This document shows, one piece after another, positions 27,379 to 35,573 of a stretch of DNA of 64,000 nucleotides. This DNA comes from CAZJFH01 sp964545205. GTDB taxonomy: Bacteria; Pseudomonadota; Alphaproteobacteria; Rhodospirillales; Magnetospirillaceae. The translations under genes were made by a program, and so were the position numbers. Below the pieces are notes generated by a model. That model saw nothing but the letters and a program-made list of their open reading frames with translations. It searched no databases and had not been told where the DNA came from. The stretch covers positions 1 to 64,000 of the forward strand of contig CAZJFH010000001.1 of NCBI GenBank assembly GCA_964545205.1, given 5' to 3'. Numbering within the stretch: the stretch's first letter is position 1; each line of letters begins with the position of its first letter.

Positions 27379-28811
27379 CACGCCCCCTTGTCTCGCACTG
27401 CCGCAGCCTCCTTCTTCCCCCCATCGGGCAGCGCGATCAAGAACCTCGTGCCCTGGCCCGGCGTGCTGTCGACGGAAATCCGGCCGCCGTGCTTCTTGAC
27501 GACGTCGTGCACGATGAACAGGCCAAGCCCCGACCCCTTGCCGATGTCCTTGGTGGTGAAGAACGGATCGAAGATGTGCGGCAACTCGGCGGGGCCGATG
27601 CCGCAGCCGTCGTCGGTGACCTCGATCGCCGCCTCGTCGGCCTCGGCCCAGGCGCGGACGGCGACGTGGCCGACCGGAGCCGCGGCCTCGGCGGCGTTCT
27701 TGATCAGGTTGAGCAGCACCTGCTGCAGGCGCTGGCGGTCGGCCGAGACGTCCAGGCTCTGCGGCACGTCAACCGAGATGGTCACGCCCGTCGCGGTGTG
27801 GCCACGCACGAAGGCCAGGGTTTCCTCGACCAGCGGCAACAGCGCCACCGGCTCCTTCATGAAGCGCTGATGGCGGCTGAAATCGAGCAAGGAGGCGACG
27901 ATGCGCCGCGCCCGCTCGGTCTGCTCGTCGATCTGGCTCAGCTGGTCGTGCAGGAACTCCGGCTCGGCGGTCCCGATTTCCTCCAGCAGGATCTGGCACG
28001 ACGAAGAGATGTTCGACAGCGGATTGTTCAGCTCGTGCGCCACGCCCGACAGCAGAACGCCCAGCGAGGCCAGCTTCTCCGAGACCAGCATCTGCTGCTG
28101 CCGGAGCTCCAGCTCGCCCAGCACGTGATTGAACGCGTCGACCAGCGATTTGATCTCGCGATCCGCGGTCGGCAGGTCGATGCGGCTGAGCCGGCCGCCG
28201 GCCACGCCCTCGACCTTCTCCTGGATCGCGGCGAGCGGCCGCGTGACGCTTCGGTACAGCATGACACCGGCGGCGAGCATCGCCAGGACGCCGCCGCCCA
28301 TGGCCAACAGCACCATGGCCTGATTGGCGTCCATCGCCCGGTGCAGGGCCTGGCGGCGCTGCTCGGCGAGGCGCTGGGCCAGGGCCGTGACGCCCTTGCC
28401 CACAGCGCGCAGGAGCGTCTCCTGGGCGGCCACGGCCTCGGCGTCGGCGCGATCGAGCGCGGCATAGCGGGCCATCAGCTCGCCGTAGGTCTCGAGATTC
28501 TGGCGCAGTTGCGCCGCGAGCTGCGGCTCGCTGGCCAGGGCCAGCGCCTCGGCATGTTCGCGCACCGCACGCTCGACTTGCTCGAGGTATTCGCTGTTCT
28601 GGGCGAGATCGCGCTCGTCCTGGTACAGGACGTAGTTCTTCTCGAACCGCCGCATCTCCATGACCGCGTCGACCAGCGCGAACACCGCCTCCTCGGTGGC
28701 GATGCCCTTCTTGAACCGGTACAACTCGTAGACGGTCAGCGACGACAGCGCGACGACGAACACCCCCAGCGCCGTAAGGCCGACGACGATCCGTTGCCGC
28801 AGCGAGGCCAT
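27378..28811 (-). CDS. Membrane sensor histidine kinase, cognate of the NtrC-like regulator
   Basis: The 477-residue kinase has two membrane segments (about 8-29 and 165-186) around a helical periplasmic sensor of about 135 residues (MRRFEKNYVLYQDERDL), a HAMP region, HisKA with His259 (SGVAHELNNPLSNISS) and HATPase_c (NLIKNAAEAA, DDGCGIG, GSGLGLFIVHDVV). This resembles the NtrB-like class that pairs with NtrC-type regulators. Its stop overlaps the regulator's start by one base, so the pair is translationally coupled. The ligand is unknown; the helical sensor type often detects small molecules or redox state. Confidence 0.92.
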   Translation of the reverse strand: MASLRQRIVVGLTALGVFVVALSSLTVYELYRFKKGIATEEAVFALVDAVMEMRRFEKNYVLYQDERDLAQNSEYLEQVERAVREHAEALALASEPQLAAQLRQNLETYGELMARYAALDRADAEAVAAQETLLRAVGKGVTALAQRLAEQRRQALHRAMDANQAMVLLAMGGGVLAMLAAGVMLYRSVTRPLAAIQEKVEGVAGGRLSRIDLPTADREIKSLVDAFNHVLGELELRQQQMLVSEKLASLGVLLSGVAHELNNPLSNISSSCQILLEEIGTAEPEFLHDQLSQIDEQTERARRIVASLLDFSRHQRFMKEPVALLPLVEETLAFVRGHTATGVTISVDVPQSLDVSADRQRLQQVLLNLIKNAAEAAAPVGHVAVRAWAEADEAAIEVTDDGCGIGPAELPHIFDPFFTTKDIGKGSGLGLFIVHDVVKKHGGRISVDSTPGQGTRFLIALPDGGKKEAAAVRDKGA

Positions 28812-28824
28812 GGCGTCCTGCCGC

Positions 28825-29670
28825 TCAGCCGCGCACCACCAGCACCGCGCAGGGCGATTTTCCCACCACCCGCTCGGACACGCTGCCCAGCAGCACCTTG
28901 CCGAAGCCGGTGCGGCCGTGGGTGCCCACGACGATCAGATCGCCCCGCCGGTCCGCGGCGACCTCGATGATCACCTGGTCGGCCTCGCCCGGCAGCGACT
29001 GGCCTTCGACGGTCAGCCCCTCTTCGCGCAGCAGCGCCACCGTGCGCGCGACGGCTTCCCGGCCCTCCTGCTGGCGCCGCTCGGTGTGGCTGGGCACCAG
29101 GGCGGTGACCACGGTGATCGGCGCCTCGCAGCAGGCGGCGATCTTGGCCGCCGCCACCGCCGCCGCGTCGCTGAAGCGCGAGCCGTCGGTGCCCAGGACG
29201 ATGTGCCGCCGCCACATGCCGGCGGCCTGCGGCACCACCAGCACGCTGCACGGCGCCGCGCCGATCACCTTGGCCGTGGCGTCGCCCACCATCAGCCGGG
29301 CCAGGCCGCGACGGCCGCGACGGCCCATGACGACGAGATCGACGTTCAGCTCCTCCGCCTGCGCGACGATCTCGCCGTGCGGCACGTCGCCGTGGCGCAG
29401 ATGCGTCGAGCAGCCCAGCCCGGCCCTTTCCGCCTGGTCCTCGACCTCGTCCAGATGCTGCTTGGCCTCGATCGCCGCGCGCCGGACGAGCTCGGGCGCC
29501 AGCGCCTCGTATTCGGGATTGGTGCGCACCATGGTCATGACGTGGAGATGGGCGCCGCTCTTGGCCGCCATGGCGATGGCCACCCGCACGGCGCCGGCGC
29601 TGAAATCGGAGCCGTCGGTCGCCACCAGAATCCGTTCGAACCGCGCCAGCGGCGAAAGCTGTTCCCCCAC
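28825..29670 (-). CDS. Tandem universal stress protein (UspA x2)
   Basis: This 281-residue cytoplasmic protein has two Usp domains. The second carries the ATP-binding pattern G-x2-G-x9-G-S (GTHGRTGFGKVLLGSVSE) near the C-terminus. The first has the degenerate equivalent GRRGRRGLARLMVGDATA. The start is GTG with GAGGAC upstream. It lies 14 bases before the kinase gene and 27 after the small membrane protein, so it belongs to the TSUP-to-regulator operon and may help the cell respond to whatever the kinase senses. Confidence 0.92.
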   Translation of the reverse strand: MGEQLSPLARFERILVATDGSDFSAGAVRVAIAMAAKSGAHLHVMTMVRTNPEYEALAPELVRRAAIEAKQHLDEVEDQAERAGLGCSTHLRHGDVPHGEIVAQAEELNVDLVVMGRRGRRGLARLMVGDATAKVIGAAPCSVLVVPQAAGMWRRHIVLGTDGSRFSDAAAVAAAKIAACCEAPITVVTALVPSHTERRQQEGREAVARTVALLREEGLTVEGQSLPGEADQVIIEVAADRRGDLIVVGTHGRTGFGKVLLGSVSERVVGKSPCAVLVVRG

Positions 29671-29697
29671 GCACGTCCTCCCACGTTGGCCGCCGGA

Positions 29698-30174
29698 CTA
29701 ATGGCCGACGGCAAGGATCCCGGAAGCGCCCAGCAGCAGCACGGCCACCTCGCCCACCAGAATGGCACCGAACAACAGGTCGTGCGACCGGAACGTGGTC
29801 GGCAGGATGCGCAGATAGCAGAAGATGGTCACCGCCGACAGGAAGGCGATGCCGACGAAGTTCATGAAGTCGCCGAGATGCACCAGGGCGAGCCAGCTCC
29901 AGCCGGTTCCGGCGCCGACCTTGGCCAGGTACTCGTTCGCCGGCATCGACCAGTGGACGGGCAGTTCCGCCAGCGGCACCAGCGGCGGCACGACGCCCAG
30001 CACATAGAGCGCGAAGGTCGCCACCAGCAGCCCGAAGCCCGCCTTCATGCCGATGTCGAGCACCGCCGCGTAGGCGAGCTGCTGTTCGGCGGCCAGGCTG
30101 TCCGGAACGGACTCCTCGACCCGGGCGGAAATCTCGGCCGGCGCGACCGGCGAGGAAGACAGTACTTCGGCCAT
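29698..30174 (-). CDS. Small integral membrane protein of the TSUP operon
   Basis: The 158-residue product has a soluble N-terminus of about 40 residues and three to four hydrophobic helices (MKAGFGLLVATFALYVLGVV, FVGIAFLSAVTIFCYL, LLFGAILVGEVAVLLLGASG). I do not recognise a named family. It sits 25 bases after the TSUP permease and 27 before the Usp gene, so it is probably a partner of the permease. The ATG at 30174 has GGGGAAA upstream. A Met 12 codons earlier would overlap the permease gene. Confidence 0.75.
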   Translation of the reverse strand: MAEVLSSSPVAPAEISARVEESVPDSLAAEQQLAYAAVLDIGMKAGFGLLVATFALYVLGVVPPLVPLAELPVHWSMPANEYLAKVGAGTGWSWLALVHLGDFMNFVGIAFLSAVTIFCYLRILPTTFRSHDLLFGAILVGEVAVLLLGASGILAVGH

Positions 30175-30199
30175 GGCGACGTTTCCCCGTGTCTCTGGT

Positions 30200-31141
30200 T
30201 CAGATTCCAAGCCCCTTGAGCAAGGCGCGGCTTCCGGCCAGCAGCAGCATGCCGATGACCACCTTGCGCACCACGGCGGCGTTGGTGCGCTTGAGCAGCC
30301 GCACGCCGACCACCGAGCCCATCATGATGCCGATGATCGACGGCACCGCGATCATCGCCAGCACCGCGCCCTGGTTGATGTAGACCCAGGCGGCGGCGGT
30401 ATCGACGATGGACAGCATGAACTTGCTGGTGGCGACCGAGACCTTGAGCGGCGCCCCCATCAGCAGGTTGAGCACGGGCACGTTGGCCCAGCCGGCGCCC
30501 AGGCCGAACATGCCGGCCATGAGGCCGATGGCGATGAACAGGACCAGGCCCTGCGGCGTGCGATGCACCCGCCAGTCGATGTTCCGGCCGCTGTAGGCCT
30601 CGTGATAGATGCCGTGGATGCGCAGCGCCGCCGCCAGCGGGTCGGGCCGCGCCACCTCGGGATATTCGGACTTCCTGGCCACCATCATCAGGCCGACGAT
30701 GCCCAGGATCGTGGTGCCCAGCGCCAACTGGACGACGTTGACCGGCAGGGCGAGGCCGATCATCGCGCCGACGATGGCCGAGGCCGAGGCGATCAGCGCC
30801 AGCGGCATCGCCAGCCGCAGATTGGCCATGCCGCTGCGCAGCAGCTCCGGCCCCGCCGCCAGGGCGCCCGCCAGCGCCACCAGCAACCCGGCGCCGCGCA
30901 CGAAATCGAGATGAAAGGGAAAGAAGCCGCCGACGATCGGCACGAACAACACGCCGCCGCCGACGCCGCCCAGCACCGCGACGATGCCCAGGCCGAAGGA
31001 CACCACGAACAACAGCATCGGCCAGCCCCACCAGGGCATTCCGGCGCCGGTCTGCGCGGGGTGGTCGGCGAAGGCGGGATCGGCCGAGGCGAGGACGAGG
31101 GCCAGGACGGCCAGCGGCAACACGGTGCGACGATTCGACAC
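30200..31141 (-). CDS. TSUP/TauE-SafE family permease
   Basis: This 313-residue inner-membrane protein has a cleavable-looking N-terminal signal (ADPAFA), then seven to eight membrane helices with two related Gly-rich segments, GVGGGVLFVPIVGGFFPFHL and GMFGLGAGWANVPVLNLLMG, the hallmark of sulfite/organosulfonate exporters. Family members move small sulfur-containing or organic anions; the substrate here is unknown. The start is GTG at 31141 behind a run of G (AGGGGGGG). It is first gene of an operon that continues to the NtrC-like regulator at 26104, with a palindromic operator 87 bases upstream. Confidence 0.9.
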   Translation of the reverse strand: MSNRRTVLPLAVLALVLASADPAFADHPAQTGAGMPWWGWPMLLFVVSFGLGIVAVLGGVGGGVLFVPIVGGFFPFHLDFVRGAGLLVALAGALAAGPELLRSGMANLRLAMPLALIASASAIVGAMIGLALPVNVVQLALGTTILGIVGLMMVARKSEYPEVARPDPLAAALRIHGIYHEAYSGRNIDWRVHRTPQGLVLFIAIGLMAGMFGLGAGWANVPVLNLLMGAPLKVSVATSKFMLSIVDTAAAWVYINQGAVLAMIAVPSIIGIMMGSVVGVRLLKRTNAAVVRKVVIGMLLLAGSRALLKGLGI

Positions 31142-31227
31142 GACCCCCCCCTGATCGACGGCGCGGCCGTTCGGCCGTTCATTAAATTAGAGGCTACTGA
31201 TTAAACCAGAGGGCGTCAAGGGACATT

Positions 31228-31242
31228 GTTGCATTTTGCATC
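31228..31242 (-). promoter_or_regulatory. Palindromic operator, copy 2
   Basis: GTTGCATTTTGCATC matches copy 1 (26063) at 14 of 15 positions and shares the flank GTCAAG. It lies 87-101 bases before the permease GTG start, beside an AT-rich stretch (TTAAATTAGAGG at about 31182) that may hold the promoter. Confidence 0.65.
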
Positions 31243-31398
31243 ACCCTGGGTGTGGCATATTTCGGCAGGGCGCGGCGCGGCGGCGCGAGATCCCGGCGCT
31301 TTCGCGATCGGCATCCGGGGGAGCACCTGCGGACGCGTTGCCTCACCGCCGCATGACGCGATGGTCATGGCGGTGATCGGGGCGCAGCGGGCCCCCGG

Positions 31399-32535
31399 TC
31401 AGCGGCGCCGCAACACGCTGCGGAGACGGGCCGCGAGTTCCGGCAGATGGACCGGCTTGACGAGGTAGTCGTCGGCGCCGAGGTCGAGGCCGGCGACCCG
31501 GTCGGCGCGGCTTCGGCGGTTGGTGACGAACAGCAGGCCGGAATCGCCCGAGCGAACGAGGTCGGCAACCAGCCGGAACCCGTCGCCGTCGGGCAGGTTG
31601 ACGTCGAGCACGATCGCGTCGAAGGCGCCACGCGCCAACGCGTCGCGCATCTCGCCCGCGCTCGCCGCCTCCTGGACGAGGAAGCCGTTCTTGCGCAGGA
31701 AGGCTGCGAACAGCGCCCGCGTCGCCGGTTCGTCCTCGACGATCAGCACCTCGGGCAGCCGCCCTTCCGCCTGGGTGCGCTTGCGTCGAATGCTGCGGTA
31801 CAGGCGCTGGGTCTCGTCCTCGGGATCGATCCCGAGTTCGGCCCTGATGCGCGTCGAAAACGCCTCGCAATGCCGCAGGGCCGCCGCGTCGTCGCCCCTC
31901 TCCGACAACTCCCGCATCAGCGCGCGGTGGGCCTTCTCGTCCCAGGGATCGAGGCCGATCCGCTGGCGCAGCACCGCCAGCGCCCCGGTGGTCTCGCCGG
32001 TGCCGTCGTGGCAGTCCGACAGGCGCGAGAGCACCTCGGCCACCCCCCTGTCGGCGTTCTCGCGCCGGATCGTCAGCCAGTGCTCGAACGCCTCGTTGTC
32101 GGGCAACGCGATGTCCTCGAAGAACGGGCCGCGGCGCAGGCCGGCACGCTGGAGGCAGTCGGCGCGGCAATGCCGGCGCTGGTCGGGATCGTCGGGGCAG
32201 GCCATCGGCCGGGTCAGCGCGTCGAGGTCGAGCCAATGCCCGCCGCCGGCGGCGAGGGCCACCGTGTCGCGCCCGATGCGCAAGTGCGGACCGCCGTCCT
32301 CGTCCAGCATCAAGGCCTTGCGCAGGGTGCTCAGGGTCTGACGCAGGTTGTGCAGCGCCTTCGACTCGGGCGCATCCGGCCACAGCAATGCGGCCAGCTC
32401 CGTCCGCCGGTGCGTTCGCCGGCCCTCGACCGCCAGATAGGCCATCAGGATCAGCGCCTTTTTCGGCAACTGCACGGGCTTCCCGGCCAGCGCCAACGCG
32501 ACCGGACCCAGTACGGAGACCTCAAGCCGAGGCAT
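31399..32535 (-). CDS. SARP/BTAD transcription factor fused to a C-terminal receiver domain
   Basis: The 378-residue protein begins with an OmpR-like winged helix (LEVSVLGPVALALAGKPVQL, LLWPDAPESKALHNLRQTLS), followed by a BTAD helical domain (about 105-245) and then a complete receiver domain (about 258-375: VLIVEDEP, phospho-Asp in AIVLDVNLPDGDG, DDYLVKP). Usual response regulators have the receiver first, so the order is reversed. ATG 32535 fits the domain start, although its ribosome site is weak; Met codons at 32571 and 32580 are alternatives. It is divergent from a hybrid kinase ending in an Hpt domain, which is the likely phosphodonor. Confidence 0.9.
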   Translation of the reverse strand: MPRLEVSVLGPVALALAGKPVQLPKKALILMAYLAVEGRRTHRRTELAALLWPDAPESKALHNLRQTLSTLRKALMLDEDGGPHLRIGRDTVALAAGGGHWLDLDALTRPMACPDDPDQRRHCRADCLQRAGLRRGPFFEDIALPDNEAFEHWLTIRRENADRGVAEVLSRLSDCHDGTGETTGALAVLRQRIGLDPWDEKAHRALMRELSERGDDAAALRHCEAFSTRIRAELGIDPEDETQRLYRSIRRKRTQAEGRLPEVLIVEDEPATRALFAAFLRKNGFLVQEAASAGEMRDALARGAFDAIVLDVNLPDGDGFRLVADLVRSGDSGLLFVTNRRSRADRVAGLDLGADDYLVKPVHLPELAARLRSVLRRR

Positions 32536-32628
32536 TCTTGACGATCGACCAGTGCGAAACCAGGACGACATGTATAGCATGATCAACCGTAGATGTAAGA
32601 AATCCGTCCGGAGCAGAGATTTTTCGGC

Positions 32629-35484
32629 ATGAAACCGCACCTGCCGGCAATCGCCGGATGGCTGACCACCCTCGTCGTGGTCCTGTTCGGGCTGTCGCTG
32701 CCCGCCGGCGCCGCCCGTTCCGCCCCGGATCCGGACCGTCCGGTCGCGCGTGACGGCGTCATCGACCTGCGCGAGTGGTCGTTCCAGGACCGCGGCCGCG
32801 TGCTGCTGAAGGGCGAGTGGCTGTTCCACTGGCGGCAACTGCCTGGCGACGCCGCCGCGCTCGCCGGCCTGACCGGCGGCCGGCCGGTGCGGATGCCGGC
32901 CCATTGGAACGGGCAGAGCATCGACGGCGAACGGCTCGGCGGCGAGGGCTTCGCCACCTACCGGCTGGTCCTGCTGCTGCCTCAGGCGGCCGCGCCGCTG
33001 GCGCTGACCCTCCCCGAGATCAAGTTCGCCTACGATCTGTGGCTCGACGGCCGCCGGGTCCTGCGCATGGGCCGACCGGGGCGCAGCGCGGCCGAAGAGG
33101 TCGCGTTCGCGGCACCCGCGGTCGTCGACCTGCCCGCGGGTCCCGGCCGGGTCGAACTGGCCCTGACGGTGTCGAACCACTACCACTTCGAAGGCGGCCC
33201 CGGGGTCGGGCCGATCAGCCTGGCCCTGCGCGACGAGGCCCATCTGCATGACCGGATGCGGACCTCCTATGCCTGGTTCCTGGCCGGAATCGCGACGATG
33301 GTGGCGGCGTTCCACCTGTTCATGCTGCTGCAGAGCCGCCGCGACGCAAGCAACCTGCTGCTGGGCCTGATGGGCCTGATCATCGCGGCCCGGACGGTGA
33401 CCACGGCCAAGCTGCAGTATCTGGTGATGCCGGACTTCCCGCCGATCGTCTCGACCACGTCGGAGTATGTCGGCATCTTCCTGTTGCCGGCGCTGATGGT
33501 GGGGCTGCTGCACGTTCTGTTTCCGCGCGAGGTCCGGCGCCTGCCGACGATGGTCCTGGCGACGGTCTGCGGCGCCTGCGCGCTTTACGCGCTGTCGACG
33601 ACGCCGGCCGCCTTCACCCGGCTGCGCGACCCGTTCCACTACGTGCTGATCGGCGGCGTCCTGTACGGCTTCCTCGGCGTCGCCTGGGCCACCTGGCGCC
33701 GGCGGCCGTTCGCCCTCGCCATGCTGGTCCCGGTCGGGCTGTTCCTGGCCAGCATCGTCAACGACGTGCTGCTCTACCGCGGGCTGCTGAACACCGTCGA
33801 CCTGATCCCCACCGGCTTCGCGGTGCTGGTCGCCGGCCAGGCGGTCGTCCTCGGCGGCCGCACCCGGCGGCTTCTGATGGCGGAGAGTTCTCTGACCCGG
33901 CAACTCGCCGAAGCCAACAGCACGCTCGAGGAGCGCATCGCCCAACGCACGGCGGAACTCCGCCGGTCGGTGGACACGCTTCGCCGCCGCGAAGAGGAGC
34001 TGGAGGCGGCCAACCAGGCCAAGTCGCGCTTCCTGGCCACCGTCAGCCACGAGATTCGCACGCCGATGAACGGCGTGCTCGGGGTCATCGAACTGCTGCA
34101 GTCGACGAAGCTGGACCGGCGCCAGTCCGAGTTCCTGGCCGTCGCCCGCGATTGTTCGGACACGCTGCTGATCCTGATCGACGACGTTCTCGACATGTCG
34201 CGGATCGAACGGCGGCGCCTGTCGCTGCGCGAGGCCGACTTCGACCCCAGACGGCTGGTCGAGGGCGTTCGCGGCCTGTTCTGGAGCCAGGCGATGGCCG
34301 CCGGACTCGAACTGACCGCGGCGGTGGACGCCGCGGTGCCGCCGGTGCTCAGGGGCGACGCGCCGCGCCTGCGCCAGGTGCTGGTCAACCTGGTCGGCAA
34401 TGCCCTCAAGTTCACCGAGACGGGCGGCATCGGGATATCGCTGCGCGCCGACGCAGACGGCTGGCTGTTCGAGGTGCGCGACACCGGCGTCGGCATCGCC
34501 GAGGACGAACGCGAGCGCATCTTCGACGCGTTCGGACAGGGCCGCCACGGCAGCGAGCGGGGCGGCCTGGGCCTCGGCCTGGCGATCTCGCGCCAGCTCG
34601 TCGAGGCCATGGGCGGCCGGATCGCCTGCGGCCCGACGGCGGACGGCGGCAGCGTGTTCTGGTTCGTGCTGCCGCTGCCCGAGGGCCGCACCCGGCCCGC
34701 CGCGCCGGCCCGGTGCCGACGGCCGTTGCGGCTGCTGCTGGCCGACGACGTCCACGCCAACCGCATGGTGATGGCCGCCCTGCTCGAACGCGACGGCCAT
34801 GACGTGACCACCGTCGACGACGGCGCCGAAGCGGTCGCCGCCGCGGCCGAACGGCGGTTCGACGCCATCCTGATGGACGTCCGCATGCCCGGCATGAACG
34901 GCGTCGAGGCGACGCGGCGCATCCGCGCGTTGCCCGACCGCGACAAGGCCGGCGTGCCGGTCATCGGCGTCACGGCGCAGTTCTTTCCCGAGGACCAGGA
35001 CGGCTGGCTGGCGGCGGGGATGACCGCGGTGATCGCGAAGCCGGTCAGCCCCGACCGGCTGGCGGCCGTGCTGGAGCGCGCGGCGCCGCGGCAGACCGAC
35101 GGCGGCGGCGGCGAGCTGATCGACCGCGAACACCTGCTGATGCTCATCGACAGCCTCGGCCCGCAAGAGCTGTCGCGCCTGCTGCAGGAACTTCGGCGCT
35201 CGCTGGCCGAGGGCTCGGCGGCGGTGCGCGACGGCCTGGCGCGCGGCGCGGCCGACGCGGTGGCGCAGGCCGCCCACCGCATCGCCGGCAGCGCCGGCAG
35301 CTACGGACTGCCGCGGCTCGCCGATCTGGCCATGAGCATCGAACGCTTCGCGGCGACCGGCGACCTTGCCGGGGCGGCCGGGCTCGCCGGCGGGCTGGAC
35401 GGGGTGGTCGCGGACTCGCTGGTCGCGATCGAGCGCGACGAGACCGCGAAGCCGGCGGGAGAGCCGGCATTGACGATGGCTTGA
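32629..35484 (+). CDS. Hybrid sensor kinase: periplasmic sensor - 7TM - HisKA - HATPase - REC - Hpt
   Basis: This 951-residue protein has a signal peptide (1-28), an extracytoplasmic beta-sandwich of the 7TMR-DISM type (about 40-200), seven membrane helices (about 215-405), a coiled coil (about 420-465), HisKA with His474 (FLATVSHEIRTPMNGVLG), HATPase_c (NLVGNALKF, DTGVGIAEDE, GLGLGLAISRQLVEAMGG), a receiver with Asp750 (AILMDVRMPGMNG) and an Hpt domain with His883 (AHRIAGSAGSYGL). All phosphorelay residues are present. The 93-base divergent spacer to the SARP-receiver gene suggests a two-gene phosphorelay. Confidence 0.95.
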   Translation: MKPHLPAIAGWLTTLVVVLFGLSLPAGAARSAPDPDRPVARDGVIDLREWSFQDRGRVLLKGEWLFHWRQLPGDAAALAGLTGGRPVRMPAHWNGQSIDGERLGGEGFATYRLVLLLPQAAAPLALTLPEIKFAYDLWLDGRRVLRMGRPGRSAAEEVAFAAPAVVDLPAGPGRVELALTVSNHYHFEGGPGVGPISLALRDEAHLHDRMRTSYAWFLAGIATMVAAFHLFMLLQSRRDASNLLLGLMGLIIAARTVTTAKLQYLVMPDFPPIVSTTSEYVGIFLLPALMVGLLHVLFPREVRRLPTMVLATVCGACALYALSTTPAAFTRLRDPFHYVLIGGVLYGFLGVAWATWRRRPFALAMLVPVGLFLASIVNDVLLYRGLLNTVDLIPTGFAVLVAGQAVVLGGRTRRLLMAESSLTRQLAEANSTLEERIAQRTAELRRSVDTLRRREEELEAANQAKSRFLATVSHEIRTPMNGVLGVIELLQSTKLDRRQSEFLAVARDCSDTLLILIDDVLDMSRIERRRLSLREADFDPRRLVEGVRGLFWSQAMAAGLELTAAVDAAVPPVLRGDAPRLRQVLVNLVGNALKFTETGGIGISLRADADGWLFEVRDTGVGIAEDERERIFDAFGQGRHGSERGGLGLGLAISRQLVEAMGGRIACGPTADGGSVFWFVLPLPEGRTRPAAPARCRRPLRLLLADDVHANRMVMAALLERDGHDVTTVDDGAEAVAAAAERRFDAILMDVRMPGMNGVEATRRIRALPDRDKAGVPVIGVTAQFFPEDQDGWLAAGMTAVIAKPVSPDRLAAVLERAAPRQTDGGGGELIDREHLLMLIDSLGPQELSRLLQELRRSLAEGSAAVRDGLARGAADAVAQAAHRIAGSAGSYGLPRLADLAMSIERFAATGDLAGAAGLAGGLDGVVADSLVAIERDETAKPAGEPALTMA

Positions 35485-35573
35485 CGGTGGCCGACTACCC
35501 TGGCCTCGAGCGCGGGTGAGGCGGGGGCTTGGCAGCCCGGCCGCCGAGAACCACCGCGTACGGGGAGGTACGA

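Noticed and set aside
31399..35277. 1,292-codon minus-strand frame spanning the hybrid kinase
   Set aside because: Only the SARP-receiver part (up to 32535) is coding; the rest is antisense to a kinase with complete motifs.
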